DNA of 64,000 nucleotides, from contig JAHFRQ010000007.1 in assembly GCA_023266215.1 (NCBI GenBank), positions 1 through 64,000 of the forward strand. Direction: 5' to 3'. Positions 56,438-64,000 of this stretch are shown piece after piece. This DNA comes from Gammaproteobacteria bacterium. Its GTDB lineage: Bacteria; Pseudomonadota; Gammaproteobacteria; Coxiellales; Coxiellaceae. The position numbers and the translations under genes are program-made. Numbering within the stretch: the stretch's first letter is position 1; the number at the start of each line of letters is the position of its first letter. Under the pieces are notes generated by a model. That model worked only from the letters and a program-made list of their open reading frames with translations, was not told the DNA's origin and made no database searches.

Positions 56438-56666
56438 CCGCAGCACCTCCGTTTTCGAGCCACATATCTAATTTGTCGAGATTGAAAACTAGCTTCTTGC
56501 CCAAACGAGATATTACTTTTTCTAAGCCATTTGATTTTGCGAAAAATACATAGTGTCTTAGTGAGTTTGCCGATTTAAAAACATGGCTGTAGATTTCTAG
56601 TGTGCTATTAAAATCTGCGAAGCGTTTTGAATTTGTAGAAATGCCTTGTGCGTTATCAGTTGTCAT
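56427..56666 (-). CDS. Excisionase/AlpA-like small DNA-binding protein
   Basis: 79 residues. SANSLRHYVFFAKSNGLEKV followed by ISRLGKKLVFNLDKLDMWLE resembles the MerR-like HTH of AlpA/excisionase proteins (Arg/Lys strand, then xxDxxxxWL end). As the first gene of the replication operon in an integrative element, it may act as recombination directionality factor. GAGGA ribosome site. An ATG 11 codons earlier is possible. Confidence 0.65.
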   Translation of the reverse strand: MTTDNAQGISTNSKRFADFNSTLEIYSHVFKSANSLRHYVFFAKSNGLEKVISRLGKKLVFNLDKLDMWLENGGAADEK

Positions 56667-56781
56667 ATCATTTTTCCTCTGTTGTGTAATTTCTAACAAG
56701 CTTTATCTCTTGTTATTAATTGCCACGATACCGGAGGTACAAAAAAATGAAATTCGGGTAGGTATGGTAAAAATCAAATAG

Positions 56782-56857
56782 AGCTACCCCTATTTGAAAA
56801 CACCTATTTTCAAGTGATTTTTAATTAAATAAGGGTAGCTTATCTAAAAGCTACCCC
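56782..56857. promoter_or_regulatory. Competing hairpins and operator palindrome upstream of the replication operon
   Basis: AGCTACCCC at 56782-56790 and again at 56849-56857, with the complementary GGGTAGCT at 56833-56840 between them, so the middle block can pair with either side. Between the first two lies a perfect palindrome TTGAAAA-6 nt-TTTTCAA (56794-56813). Candidate switch, operator or replication origin of island B. Confidence 0.6.
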
Positions 56858-56884
56858 ACATTACATTTTGGCTTTTAAATGCGA

Positions 56885-58203
56885 TTACTCTCGTAAATTG
56901 GCAATTTTTTGAAAAATTAGGCATTTCCCAGTTTTCACACCTGACTTAAATTTGTAGCCGAGCTCAGAAAAATAATCAGAAATGGTGGAATCAGAAATTC
57001 TTCCTAACCACTTATCCATTTTTTTATTAAAACTGACCATTCCTTTTTTGTTCCCGGCATAAGCTTTTTATCAACATCAATATTCGAAGATTTACATTCA
57101 GCAAAGATTTTGCACATTGACTCCTCAGTTCTTGCTATTCTGCAAACCTTAGACCCCGGGGCATAGATAGACTCATTATTTTTTTTAAGAGCCATATCAA
57201 TCTCACTTTTAATAAAAATTAAATCATTAAAAGATATTTTATGCGTAGAAACTTCTAGTTTAACTTTTAAAATTTTTCTCTCGTTCAAAATATATTGACT
57301 ATAAGATGGCGCTATCTCGATAAAAAAAAGATCACTCTTAGATTTTTCTCGATAATTACGATGTACAATTTGAACTGTATTTCCATGAAGAAAATTATCT
57401 AAAATGGATTTTTTTAATCGAACCAACTTTTCACAATGATATTTATATTCTTTATGAATTTCGTTTCTTGATATTGCATTTTCAATTTGTTCAATTGTTG
57501 GAAAGATACTCTGATTATTTTCAATATCATAATACTCAGAATCATTTGGTAAATATGGATAAATATCGTTATTAATGCAAAATTTAATAACATCATCCAG
57601 GGAAGCATTACTATGTTTTTCTTTATAAAGAGCCATAAGCTGCTCAGCGTTATATGTGTCGTATTTTTCTTCTGAATATCCATTCTTTGCAAGCTCAATA
57701 TCAATTTCATAATGCTTACATCGAATTGCGTTAGACATATCAGCACAGCAAGAAAGCACAGGCAATAAAGTCTTATTTTGTATATTTTCTAAATATAGAA
57801 ATTTATTTCTTTCAATAAGCTCCAGCCACTCCAAAGGCTTGAGTTCTTTTGAAAGCCTGTCTTCTTTAATGAATTTATTTATTTTTTGTTTTTCTGTATC
57901 AAATTCGAATATAATTTTATCAATAATATTTTTTTCATAAAAGTCGAAGTCTTGCTGTGTATGATTGAACATTATTCTGGGAAGTATTTTTTTATTCTTT
58001 ACCTGATCGATAAAATAAAACATCTTCGCCAGGGAAAGAAAATGATCGAGTGACCACAATTTTAATTTTAACAGTTCTTCAAGCGCCTCATATGATTTTT
58101 TATTATTATAAATATTTCCACTAAGAGCAAAATCATCTTTGCTGTTTAAAATTTCATGTGCAAGCTCTTTAAATTGCTTATTTAAAAATTTTTGATTATT
58201 CAT
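56885..58203 (-). CDS. Unknown island cargo protein with an A7 frameshift site near its 3' end
   Basis: The main frame gives 399 residues ending at 57004. It is AT-rich, soluble, helical, and unrecognised. At 57019-57025 the coding strand reads A AAA AAA, a classical -1 slippery heptamer; a -1 shift there extends the product with FNKKMDKWLGRISDSTISDY... style residues (KWLGRISDSTISDYFSELGY, KFKSGVKTGK) to a stop at 56885. The extension looks like real protein. The gene starts 1 bp after the integrase gene (GGAGGATGAATG), so it is translationally coupled to it. May be a recent indel, phase-variable, or programmed. Confidence 0.55.
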
Positions 58204-59268
58204 TCATCCTCCAAATATCTTTTCATTCATTCTCGCCACGACTTTACTGGTGTGTGCATCGGACAAATGGGCGTAGCGTTTAACCATTTGCAATGTTTTG
58301 TGTCCTAATATTTCGGCAATTTCAGCAAGGCTTGCACCGTTCATTGCTAAATATGACGCTGCTGAATGTCGAAGATCGTGAAAACGAAAATCATTTATTT
58401 CTGCGCGCCGCAAGGCTGTTTCCCAAGGCGTTGTAAGATCAATTGGTTTATCGAGTGACTTGGCAGGAAAGACAAAATCGCAATGCAATATGCGGATTTT
58501 TGCGTGCTCTTTCATTAATTCAAGCGCTAATGACGTCAACACTAAAACACGACGCTCGCCATTTTTTGTTTCATGTAACGTAATCATGCCGCGCGCTAAA
58601 TCAATGTCGCGCCATTTTAAACTTAGAATTTCCATTTTGCGTGCACCGGTTGATAACGCGAGCACAACAACTTTGTATAAATATTCACTTTCGCTTTGCT
58701 TGCATATTTCTAATAATCGCGATCGTTCCTCATCTGATAAAAAACGCACTCTGCCCCGCGGTTCTTTTAGGCGTGATACTTTTAACACGGGATTTTCGTG
58801 AGACCAGCCCCATTCTTTGACTGAAACAGTAAATAGGTGGCTGAGTATGGCAAGATAGCGATTGACGGTTGCGTTCGTGCGATCACCACGCGTTGTTTTT
58901 CCTTGTGCTAATTTATCGCGGTGCTCTGCAATAATTGAAGGCGATACATCAGATAGAGGCAAGTAACCGATATTGCTCGCCCACCATCGAAGCTGATTTT
59001 TTTGATCCTTCTGTGAATTTTGTTTTTTGGTCAGCAAGACAGATTGAAGATAGCGATCGATTGCTTCTTGCAAAGTGTGCTTTCTTGATTCGACCGTTTT
59101 AAAATGACGGCCTTCGCGAATGGCAGATTCAGTTTGCTGAACCCATTTTTTTGCGTCGGTTAATCTTTTGAATGTTGCCGATTGAGGCGGAAAGCCTCTT
59201 AGCCTTACTCGGACACGATATTGTAACGTGCCATCTATGATCGAATTTCTTTTTTCAATTGTAGCCAT
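58204..59268 (-). CDS. int: Tyrosine integrase of island B
   Basis: 354 residues. N-terminal arm-binding segment (about 1-60), SAM-like core-binding domain (about 65-150), catalytic domain (about 170-345): ALSTGARKMEILSLKW (first Arg), HETKNGERRVLVL (Lys), FHDLRHSAASYLAMNGAS (HxxR), LGHKTLQMVKRYAHL (His, Tyr nucleophile). AGGAG ribosome site. It reads away from the tRNA-Thr gene, 195 bp from it, the standard geometry for tRNA-integrating elements. Expected to use the tRNA 3' end as att site. Confidence 0.95.
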   Translation of the reverse strand: MATIEKRNSIIDGTLQYRVRVRLRGFPPQSATFKRLTDAKKWVQQTESAIREGRHFKTVESRKHTLQEAIDRYLQSVLLTKKQNSQKDQKNQLRWWASNIGYLPLSDVSPSIIAEHRDKLAQGKTTRGDRTNATVNRYLAILSHLFTVSVKEWGWSHENPVLKVSRLKEPRGRVRFLSDEERSRLLEICKQSESEYLYKVVVLALSTGARKMEILSLKWRDIDLARGMITLHETKNGERRVLVLTSLALELMKEHAKIRILHCDFVFPAKSLDKPIDLTTPWETALRRAEINDFRFHDLRHSAASYLAMNGASLAEIAEILGHKTLQMVKRYAHLSDAHTSKVVARMNEKIFGG

Positions 59269-59385
59269 GGTTATCCCGCTCCTACTTTCATGTTGTTGTT
59301 AAAACAAAATGATCGTAATCAGCCGTCCATTGCTAATTTTTTATTCAGACTTCTAGGTCACCCCGTTCGTCACCGTTTTTTTAAA

Positions 59386-59405
59386 AGTGTCCCATTTTTG
59401 GCTAT
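59386..59405. repeat. Island motif GTGTCCCATTTTTGGCTA, copy e
   Basis: AGTGTCCCATTTTTGGCTAT, between the integrase start and the tRNA-Thr 3' end, about 60 bp from the latter. A candidate arm-type integrase site. Confidence 0.65.
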
Positions 59406-59462
59406 TTCAGCTTAAAAATGGCCTATCAATTCAAACCAAATGACCCAACTCATTGATTTTAC

Positions 59463-59538
<76 letters not shown>

Positions 59539-59626
59539 CAAAAAAAGGGCAAACTACGGTATTGCACACCTTGGGCGTATAAATTAACGTATCTCACTTG
59601 AAATCACAACTCAAAAGGATGAAAAA

Positions 59627-60055
59627 ATGAATGTCCAGAAAAAATCCGCGGGATTTACGTTAATTGAACTCATGATCGTGATCGCGATTATTGGTATTTT
59701 AGTGGCACTAGCGATTCCGTCTTATCAGAATTATACGAGGCGGGCGCACTATGCGGAAATCGTGCAAGCAACTGAGCCCTTCAAATTAGGCGTGCAAGAA
59801 TGCTTTCAAACAACGGGTAGCTTAGATGGCTGTTCAGCAGGACAAAATGGTGTGCCGAATGCGATTACCGCTGGAAACGGCCCTGATTTAATTGACAGTG
59901 TTAACGTAGATAATGGTGGCGTCATTACGGTTATACCTAAAAATTTATATGGCATTTTAAGTGCTGATGATTACACATTAACGCCGACAGACAATAATGA
60001 TCAATTGACTTGGCAGGCCGGCGGACAAGGTGTGGCGGATGGTTATGCTCGCTGA
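59627..60055 (+). CDS. pilA: Type IV major pilin
   Basis: 142 residues. Short basic leader ending in Gly before FTLIELMIVIAIIGILVALA, the N-methylated type IV pilin helix, with Glu5 present; then IPSYQNYTRRAHY. A Cys pair (CFQTTGSLDGC) may form a disulphide. Exported to the inner membrane, cleaved and methylated by PilD (62676) and assembled by PilB/PilC. AAAGGA ribosome site. pilB follows with a short overlap. Confidence 0.95.
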   Translation: MNVQKKSAGFTLIELMIVIAIIGILVALAIPSYQNYTRRAHYAEIVQATEPFKLGVQECFQTTGSLDGCSAGQNGVPNAITAGNGPDLIDSVNVDNGGVITVIPKNLYGILSADDYTLTPTDNNDQLTWQAGGQGVADGYAR

Positions 60056-61505
60056 ACTTGCAGCGCTTGAAAAGCCGGCACAGCAATGCGGTCAAACCGC
60101 TTTTCAATATATGATGCAACATAAAATAATTTCAGCTGAAAAATTTTGCGCTGATTGCGTTGGCTATTTTAATATTCAGGAAGCTAAATTAGACAATATC
60201 AATTTAAACACACTGCCAATTGATAGCATTAAAATAGATTTTATTAAAAATAATTTATTGCTGCCTATTGAAAAAAATAAATCTGAAATTATCATTGCCA
60301 TTTCAAATCCTGAAGATTTAAAGCTTGAAAAAGCCATTCAGTTTCAAACGGGGTTGAAAATTAAATTTGTGTTTATAAAATATGATATTTTATATAGATT
60401 ACATAATTTAATCATCAGCAAAATAGTATATAAAAATAAGGAAAATCCGGCAGAATTATTAGCGCATCAAATATTATCTGATGCCATTCACCAGCATGCA
60501 TCGGATATTCACTGCGAGCCTTATAAAAACACATGTAAAATTCGAATCCGAATTGATGGCATGCTGCACGAATTATTGCAATTTGATCAACTGCTGGGAA
60601 GTACATTATTAAGCTGTCTTAAAGTGCTTGCAAACTGCGATATTGCAATTAAAAGAACGCCTCAAGATGGCAGATTTACCTTTAAATCTAATTTAGGATT
60701 TATAAAAGATTGCAGAGTCAGCACTTACCCGACGATTTATGGCGAAAAAATAGTGATTCGATTACTTGATGCTAATACGCAAATAAAAAAAATTGAAGAA
60801 TTGGGCTTGTCTTTAAAAAATCAACAAATTATTTTAAATACTATTGCAAAACCACAAGGATTAATTTTAGTCACAGGCCCCACGGGCAGCGGCAAAACAA
60901 TTACGCTCTATACTTTACTTAATTTACTCAATAAAACACATCGAAATATTACAACCATTGAAGATCCTGTTGAAATTCAAGTAGAAGGATTAAATCAAAG
61001 TGCGGTTAATATTAAATCTCAATTTACCTTTTCAAACGCATTGCGTGCATTGCTGCGACAAGATCCTGATGTCATGATGATCGGTGAAATCCGTGATCAA
61101 GAAACAGCTGATATGTGCATTCGCGCAGCCGAAACAGGTCATTTGGTGCTCTCAACACTACACACCAACTCTGCAGCAGAAGCGTTAATTCGATTAACTC
61201 AATTTGGTGTGGCGCCTTTTCATTTAGCCAGCGCATTAAAATTAGTGATTGCGCAGCGACTCGTTCGAAAATTATGTACATATTGTCTGGGCGAAAAAAA
61301 TTGTGCTCAATGCATTGATGGATTTTCAGGGCGCATTGGTATATTTGAATTATTAGAAATTAACCTTGATAATAAAAATCAAATATTAAATCACGAAAAA
61401 ATAATAATTAATCAAACGTTATGGCAAGCTGCTTTGTTGTGCGTAGAAAATAAAATCACTTCATTTGATGAAATTAAGCGAGTTATTCCCAATGACAGCG
61501 TATAA
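60045..61505 (+). CDS. pilB: Type IV pilus assembly ATPase
   Basis: Secretion ATPase that powers pilus extension from the cytoplasmic face. About 486 residues, shorter than most PilB (about 570), mainly at the N-terminus. HQHASDIHCEPYKNTCKIRI, RTPQDGRFTFK, TGPTGSGKTITLYTLLN (Walker A), RQDPDVMMIGEIRDQETADM (Walker B and Asp box), GHLVLSTLHTNSA (His box) and a Cys cluster CTYCLGEKNCAQC (zinc) are present. Several starts are possible at the pilA overlap (GTG 60030, ATG 60039 or 60045). Confidence 0.93.
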   Translation: MLAELAALEKPAQQCGQTAFQYMMQHKIISAEKFCADCVGYFNIQEAKLDNINLNTLPIDSIKIDFIKNNLLLPIEKNKSEIIIAISNPEDLKLEKAIQFQTGLKIKFVFIKYDILYRLHNLIISKIVYKNKENPAELLAHQILSDAIHQHASDIHCEPYKNTCKIRIRIDGMLHELLQFDQLLGSTLLSCLKVLANCDIAIKRTPQDGRFTFKSNLGFIKDCRVSTYPTIYGEKIVIRLLDANTQIKKIEELGLSLKNQQIILNTIAKPQGLILVTGPTGSGKTITLYTLLNLLNKTHRNITTIEDPVEIQVEGLNQSAVNIKSQFTFSNALRALLRQDPDVMMIGEIRDQETADMCIRAAETGHLVLSTLHTNSAAEALIRLTQFGVAPFHLASALKLVIAQRLVRKLCTYCLGEKNCAQCIDGFSGRIGIFELLEINLDNKNQILNHEKIIINQTLWQAALLCVENKITSFDEIKRVIPNDSV

Positions 61506-62679
61506 AAATTTTAATTGGATTGGTATTCATTTATCAGGTCAAAAACAAAGTGGCACTATTAGCGCAAAAAGTAAATTGGAAGCTAAAAATAAGCTTTCTG
61601 GTCAAAATATTACTTTATTATCTTTAAAATCTGATAGAATAAATTTAGTTAACAAAAAATTTAGCATTAAAGACAGATTGGATTTTACGCAGCAACTTTA
61701 TCTGCTTTTGCGAGCTGGTATCAGTTTAACAAAAGCATTTGATATTATTATTTTTGCAACAAATAATAAATTGCATAAAAATATTTTTATAAACATAAAC
61801 GATCATATCACGGCAGGACAAAGTTTGTCAGCTGCATTGTCAGCATTTCCACACTATTTTAATGCGATATATTGCAAATTAATTCATGCGGGTGAACAAT
61901 CAGGAACGCTGGATATTATTTTGCAGCAATTAATTGCGCACGAAGCACAAACAGAACAGGTCAAACAAAAAATTCTTAAAGCACTTTTTTATCCACTCAG
62001 CGTTTTGGTGATCGCGGTCTTAATTACCATTGGATTATTACTGTTTGTCATGCCACAGTTTAGCGCAATTTACAGTAGTTTTGGTGCGCAATTGCCTTTA
62101 TTGACACAATTAATCATTTCACTGAGTATTTTTTTAAAGCATAATGGGTTTTATTTATTGCTTATCTTATTATTACTTATTTTTTTAGTACAATTTTTAT
62201 TAAAAGATAGCTTATTTTTAAGCTATCTTGCGTTAAAAATTCCAGGCATAAAACAACTGATTATTATTCAACATACAGCGAAGTGGTGCGAAGTTTGCGC
62301 GATTTTATTAAAAGCAGGTCTTCCGCTGCTTGAAACGATGTTGATTGCTAATCAAACGGTCGGCAATGCCACTTTTCAACAAAGCCTTGCGCGCGCCTTT
62401 TTAAAAATTAAATCAGGTTTGTCATTACATGGGGCACTTAATGAGGTTGATTTACTGCCGTTGCGAGCAAAGCAATTAATTGAGATTGGTGAAAATTCAG
62501 ATTCGCTTGAAATAATGCTGCACCAAGTCGCAACACTGTATCACGAAATGCTCAATCACGCCTTTGATCACTTGAGCAAATTACTTGAGCCTGTCATGAT
62601 GTTAGTGATTGCAGGTTTGGTCACAGGGTTAATGATGGCAATGTATTTGCCAATTTTTCAAATGGGAAACGTGGTATGA
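61492..62679 (+). CDS. pilC: Type IV pilus inner-membrane platform protein
   Basis: GspF/PilC family, about 395 residues, with the two repeated cytoplasmic domains (FTQQLYLLLRAGISLTKAFD near 65; HTAKWCEVCAILLKAGLPLL near 265) and three membrane segments (about 165-190, 215-240, 370-395). It anchors the pilus base and couples PilB to pilin insertion. The preferred ATG lies 14 bp before the pilB stop. Ends 4 bp into pilD. Confidence 0.93.
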   Translation: MTAYKNFNWIGIHLSGQKQSGTISAKSKLEAKNKLSGQNITLLSLKSDRINLVNKKFSIKDRLDFTQQLYLLLRAGISLTKAFDIIIFATNNKLHKNIFININDHITAGQSLSAALSAFPHYFNAIYCKLIHAGEQSGTLDIILQQLIAHEAQTEQVKQKILKALFYPLSVLVIAVLITIGLLLFVMPQFSAIYSSFGAQLPLLTQLIISLSIFLKHNGFYLLLILLLLIFLVQFLLKDSLFLSYLALKIPGIKQLIIIQHTAKWCEVCAILLKAGLPLLETMLIANQTVGNATFQQSLARAFLKIKSGLSLHGALNEVDLLPLRAKQLIEIGENSDSLEIMLHQVATLYHEMLNHAFDHLSKLLEPVMMLVIAGLVTGLMMAMYLPIFQMGNVV

Positions 62680-63506
62680 CAACGATTATATTGGCTTACA
62701 TTTTTGTTATTGGCGCGATTGTGGGCAGCTTTTTAAATGTGGTAATTTACCGCTACCCCATTATGTTAAATTTAGAATGGAAAAATGAGTGTCTTGAATT
62801 TCTAAATCAAGCTGCTGCTACTCCAAAAGTAACTTTCAACTTACTTTTGCCCAGATCCCATTGCCCTTCTTGCAAAAAATTAATTCCGTTTTGGCATAAT
62901 ATTCCGATTGTCAGTTATTTAATTTTGCGAGGAAAATGCGCGAACTGTTCTGTCAAAATTTCAATACAATATCCATTAGTCGAATTATTAACAGCTATTT
63001 TAAGCGTTCTTGTTTTTTTAAAATTTGGATTAACTTTGCCAGCGCTTTCAATTTGGATTTTTACGTGCGGATTAATTACATTAAGTTTTATTGATTTTGA
63101 GCATCAGATTTTGCCTGATTTGCTCACTTTATCGTTGTTGTGGCTTGGCTTATTGGTTTCAACACAGCATTACTTTATTTCATCATCAACCGCCATTATT
63201 GGCGCGCTGTTTGGTTATTTATTTTTATTTGTTATTGCTAAATTATATTTTTACATTAGAAAAACCGATGGCATGGGTTATGGTGATTGCAAAATGCTGG
63301 GATTATTTGGCGCGTGGCTTGGTATTATTCCGTTAATTAATGTTCTTTTAATTTCAGCTGTTTTAGGGCTGCTAATTAATATTATTTTAATTGCGCTTAA
63401 AAAAGCAGATAAAAATAAGCCGCTGCCATTTGGTCCCTATTTAGCTATTGCTGGTTGGCTAACTGCCATGTATGGTCCATTTATATTAAATTGGTACGGA
63501 GTATGA
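62676..63506 (+). CDS. pilD: Prepilin peptidase / N-methyltransferase
   Basis: 276 residues, polytopic inner-membrane aspartic protease that cleaves and methylates prepilins. The four-Cys motif CPSC...RGKCANC (about 68-95) and the two catalytic Asp sites, FIDFEHQILPD and GYGDCKMLG, are present; GSFLNVVIYRYP near the N-terminus is typical. It overlaps pilC by 4 bp and coaE by 4 bp (ATGA). Confidence 0.95.
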   Translation: MTTIILAYIFVIGAIVGSFLNVVIYRYPIMLNLEWKNECLEFLNQAAATPKVTFNLLLPRSHCPSCKKLIPFWHNIPIVSYLILRGKCANCSVKISIQYPLVELLTAILSVLVFLKFGLTLPALSIWIFTCGLITLSFIDFEHQILPDLLTLSLLWLGLLVSTQHYFISSSTAIIGALFGYLFLFVIAKLYFYIRKTDGMGYGDCKMLGLFGAWLGIIPLINVLLISAVLGLLINIILIALKKADKNKPLPFGPYLAIAGWLTAMYGPFILNWYGV

Positions 63507-64000
63507 GCAACACTATTTTAACAATAGGCTTAACCGGTGGTATTGGCTCTGGAAAATCTACTGTTGCTGATTTTTTTGAAAAATTAAATGTTCCAATTAT
63601 TGATGCTGATAAAATTTCTCATGCATTAACACAGCCTGACACCGATATTACTAAAAAAATAATAAAGCACTTTGGAAATAGTGACCGAAAACAATTGCGC
63701 GATATTATTTTTAGCAATCCAATTGAAAAAAAATGGCTAGAAAATTTATTACACCCTGAAATTCGCAAAATCATGAAAGAAAAAATAGCAAATGTAAAAT
63801 CACCCTATTGTATTTGTGTGATTCCCTTATTAGCCGAATCAACATCTATCGATTTTATTGATCGCATTTTAGTAATTGAGTCCTCCCCAGAATTACAAAT
63901 TTCGCGCGCAAAAATGCGAGATAATTCGACGGCTGACAGCATAAAAGCCATTCTGGCATCACAAGCCAGTGATCTTCTGCGCAGAAAAATCGCGGACGAT
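63503..64000 (+). CDS. coaE: Dephospho-CoA kinase (5' part, cut by the window end)
   Basis: Last step of coenzyme A synthesis. The first 166 codons are visible: LTGGIGSGKSTVADFF (P loop), VPIIDADKISHAL (substrate Asp), HPEIRKIM and VIPLLAES. The ATG overlaps the pilD stop as ATGA. No stop occurs before the end of the window; about 35-40 more residues are expected. The pilBCD-coaE order is common in gammaproteobacteria. Confidence 0.95.
   Translation, partial: MSNTILTIGLTGGIGSGKSTVADFFEKLNVPIIDADKISHALTQPDTDITKKIIKHFGNSDRKQLRDIIFSNPIEKKWLENLLHPEIRKIMKEKIANVKSPYCICVIPLLAESTSIDFIDRILVIESSPELQISRAKMRDNSTADSIKAILASQASDLLRRKIADD

Overview
The window is a stretch of AT-rich gammaproteobacterial chromosome. 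Gene families and order (pnp-rpsO; pyrG-kdsA-eno-ftsB-ispD; nadB beside a YgfX-like gene; panG-panB-panC-coaBC; pilA-pilB-pilC-pilD-coaE) and a GadC-like antiporter suggest the Legionellales (Coxiella/Legionella relatives). That placement is inferred from gene content only; no rRNA gene is present.

Layout. 0.1-2.6 kb: pnp and rpsO. 2.7-7.2 kb: accessory zone with a yefM-yoeB toxin-antitoxin pair, a YafQ-like toxin remnant, a NYN-domain RNase-like gene behind a two-hairpin RNA, a tyrosine recombinase and a DUF234-type ATPase. 7.2-12.4 kb: SDR and DegT enzymes, purB, a papain-like lipid/peptide hydrolase, and a eukaryote-type (GSII) glutamine synthetase. 12.4-14 kb: a DUF4143 ATPase bracketed by 89-bp direct repeats. 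14-20 kb: LysR regulator, membrane protein, amino-acid antiporter, AbiEi/AbiEii type IV toxin-antitoxin pair, tatD. 20-26.8 kb: surface-polysaccharide genes (wecB, epimerase, bi-domain oxidoreductase, glycosyltransferase) interrupted by a DUF1016 nuclease gene bracketed by a 20-bp direct repeat. 26.8-42.6 kb: housekeeping genes. 42.6-59.5 kb: composite genomic island at tRNA-Thr(CGU). 59.6 kb to the end: type IV pilus genes and the start of coaE.

The island is the most interesting region. A 42-bp 3' piece of tRNA-Thr occurs three times (43086, 50364 and within the tRNA at 59466), as expected for two elements integrated in tandem. The distal one (50.4-59.5 kb) still has its integrase, excisionase-like protein, phage-type replication genes and XRE regulator. 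The proximal one (43.1-50.4 kb) is decayed and keeps cargo: an Abi_2 (AbiF-like HEPN) gene, a DUF1016 nuclease, a lipoprotein, and broken genes. Five copies of a roughly 20-bp motif lie at the 3' ends of the cargo genes or next to the tRNA.

A recurring arrangement may be the undescribed system. Several RNase/nuclease-like genes (two NYN genes, Abi_2, DUF1016) sit directly behind a tiny RNA unit: a sigma70-like promoter, one or two hairpins, and an intrinsic terminator ending just before the gene. The NYN units at 4.2 kb and 51.2 kb have unrelated hairpin sequences but the same architecture, with an identically spaced promoter (TTGCAT, 15 nt, TATAAT). Orphan copies of the RNAs lie elsewhere in the island. 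The layout recalls type III toxin-antitoxin systems and the abiF RNA motif; function here is inferred.

A second theme is small repeats. A roughly 30-bp palindromic element is inserted in frame in nadB and the bi-domain oxidoreductase and supplies the stop codon of the DUF4143 ATPase, much like the Rickettsia palindromic elements. A REP-like CCCTCTCCCG repeat occurs three times.
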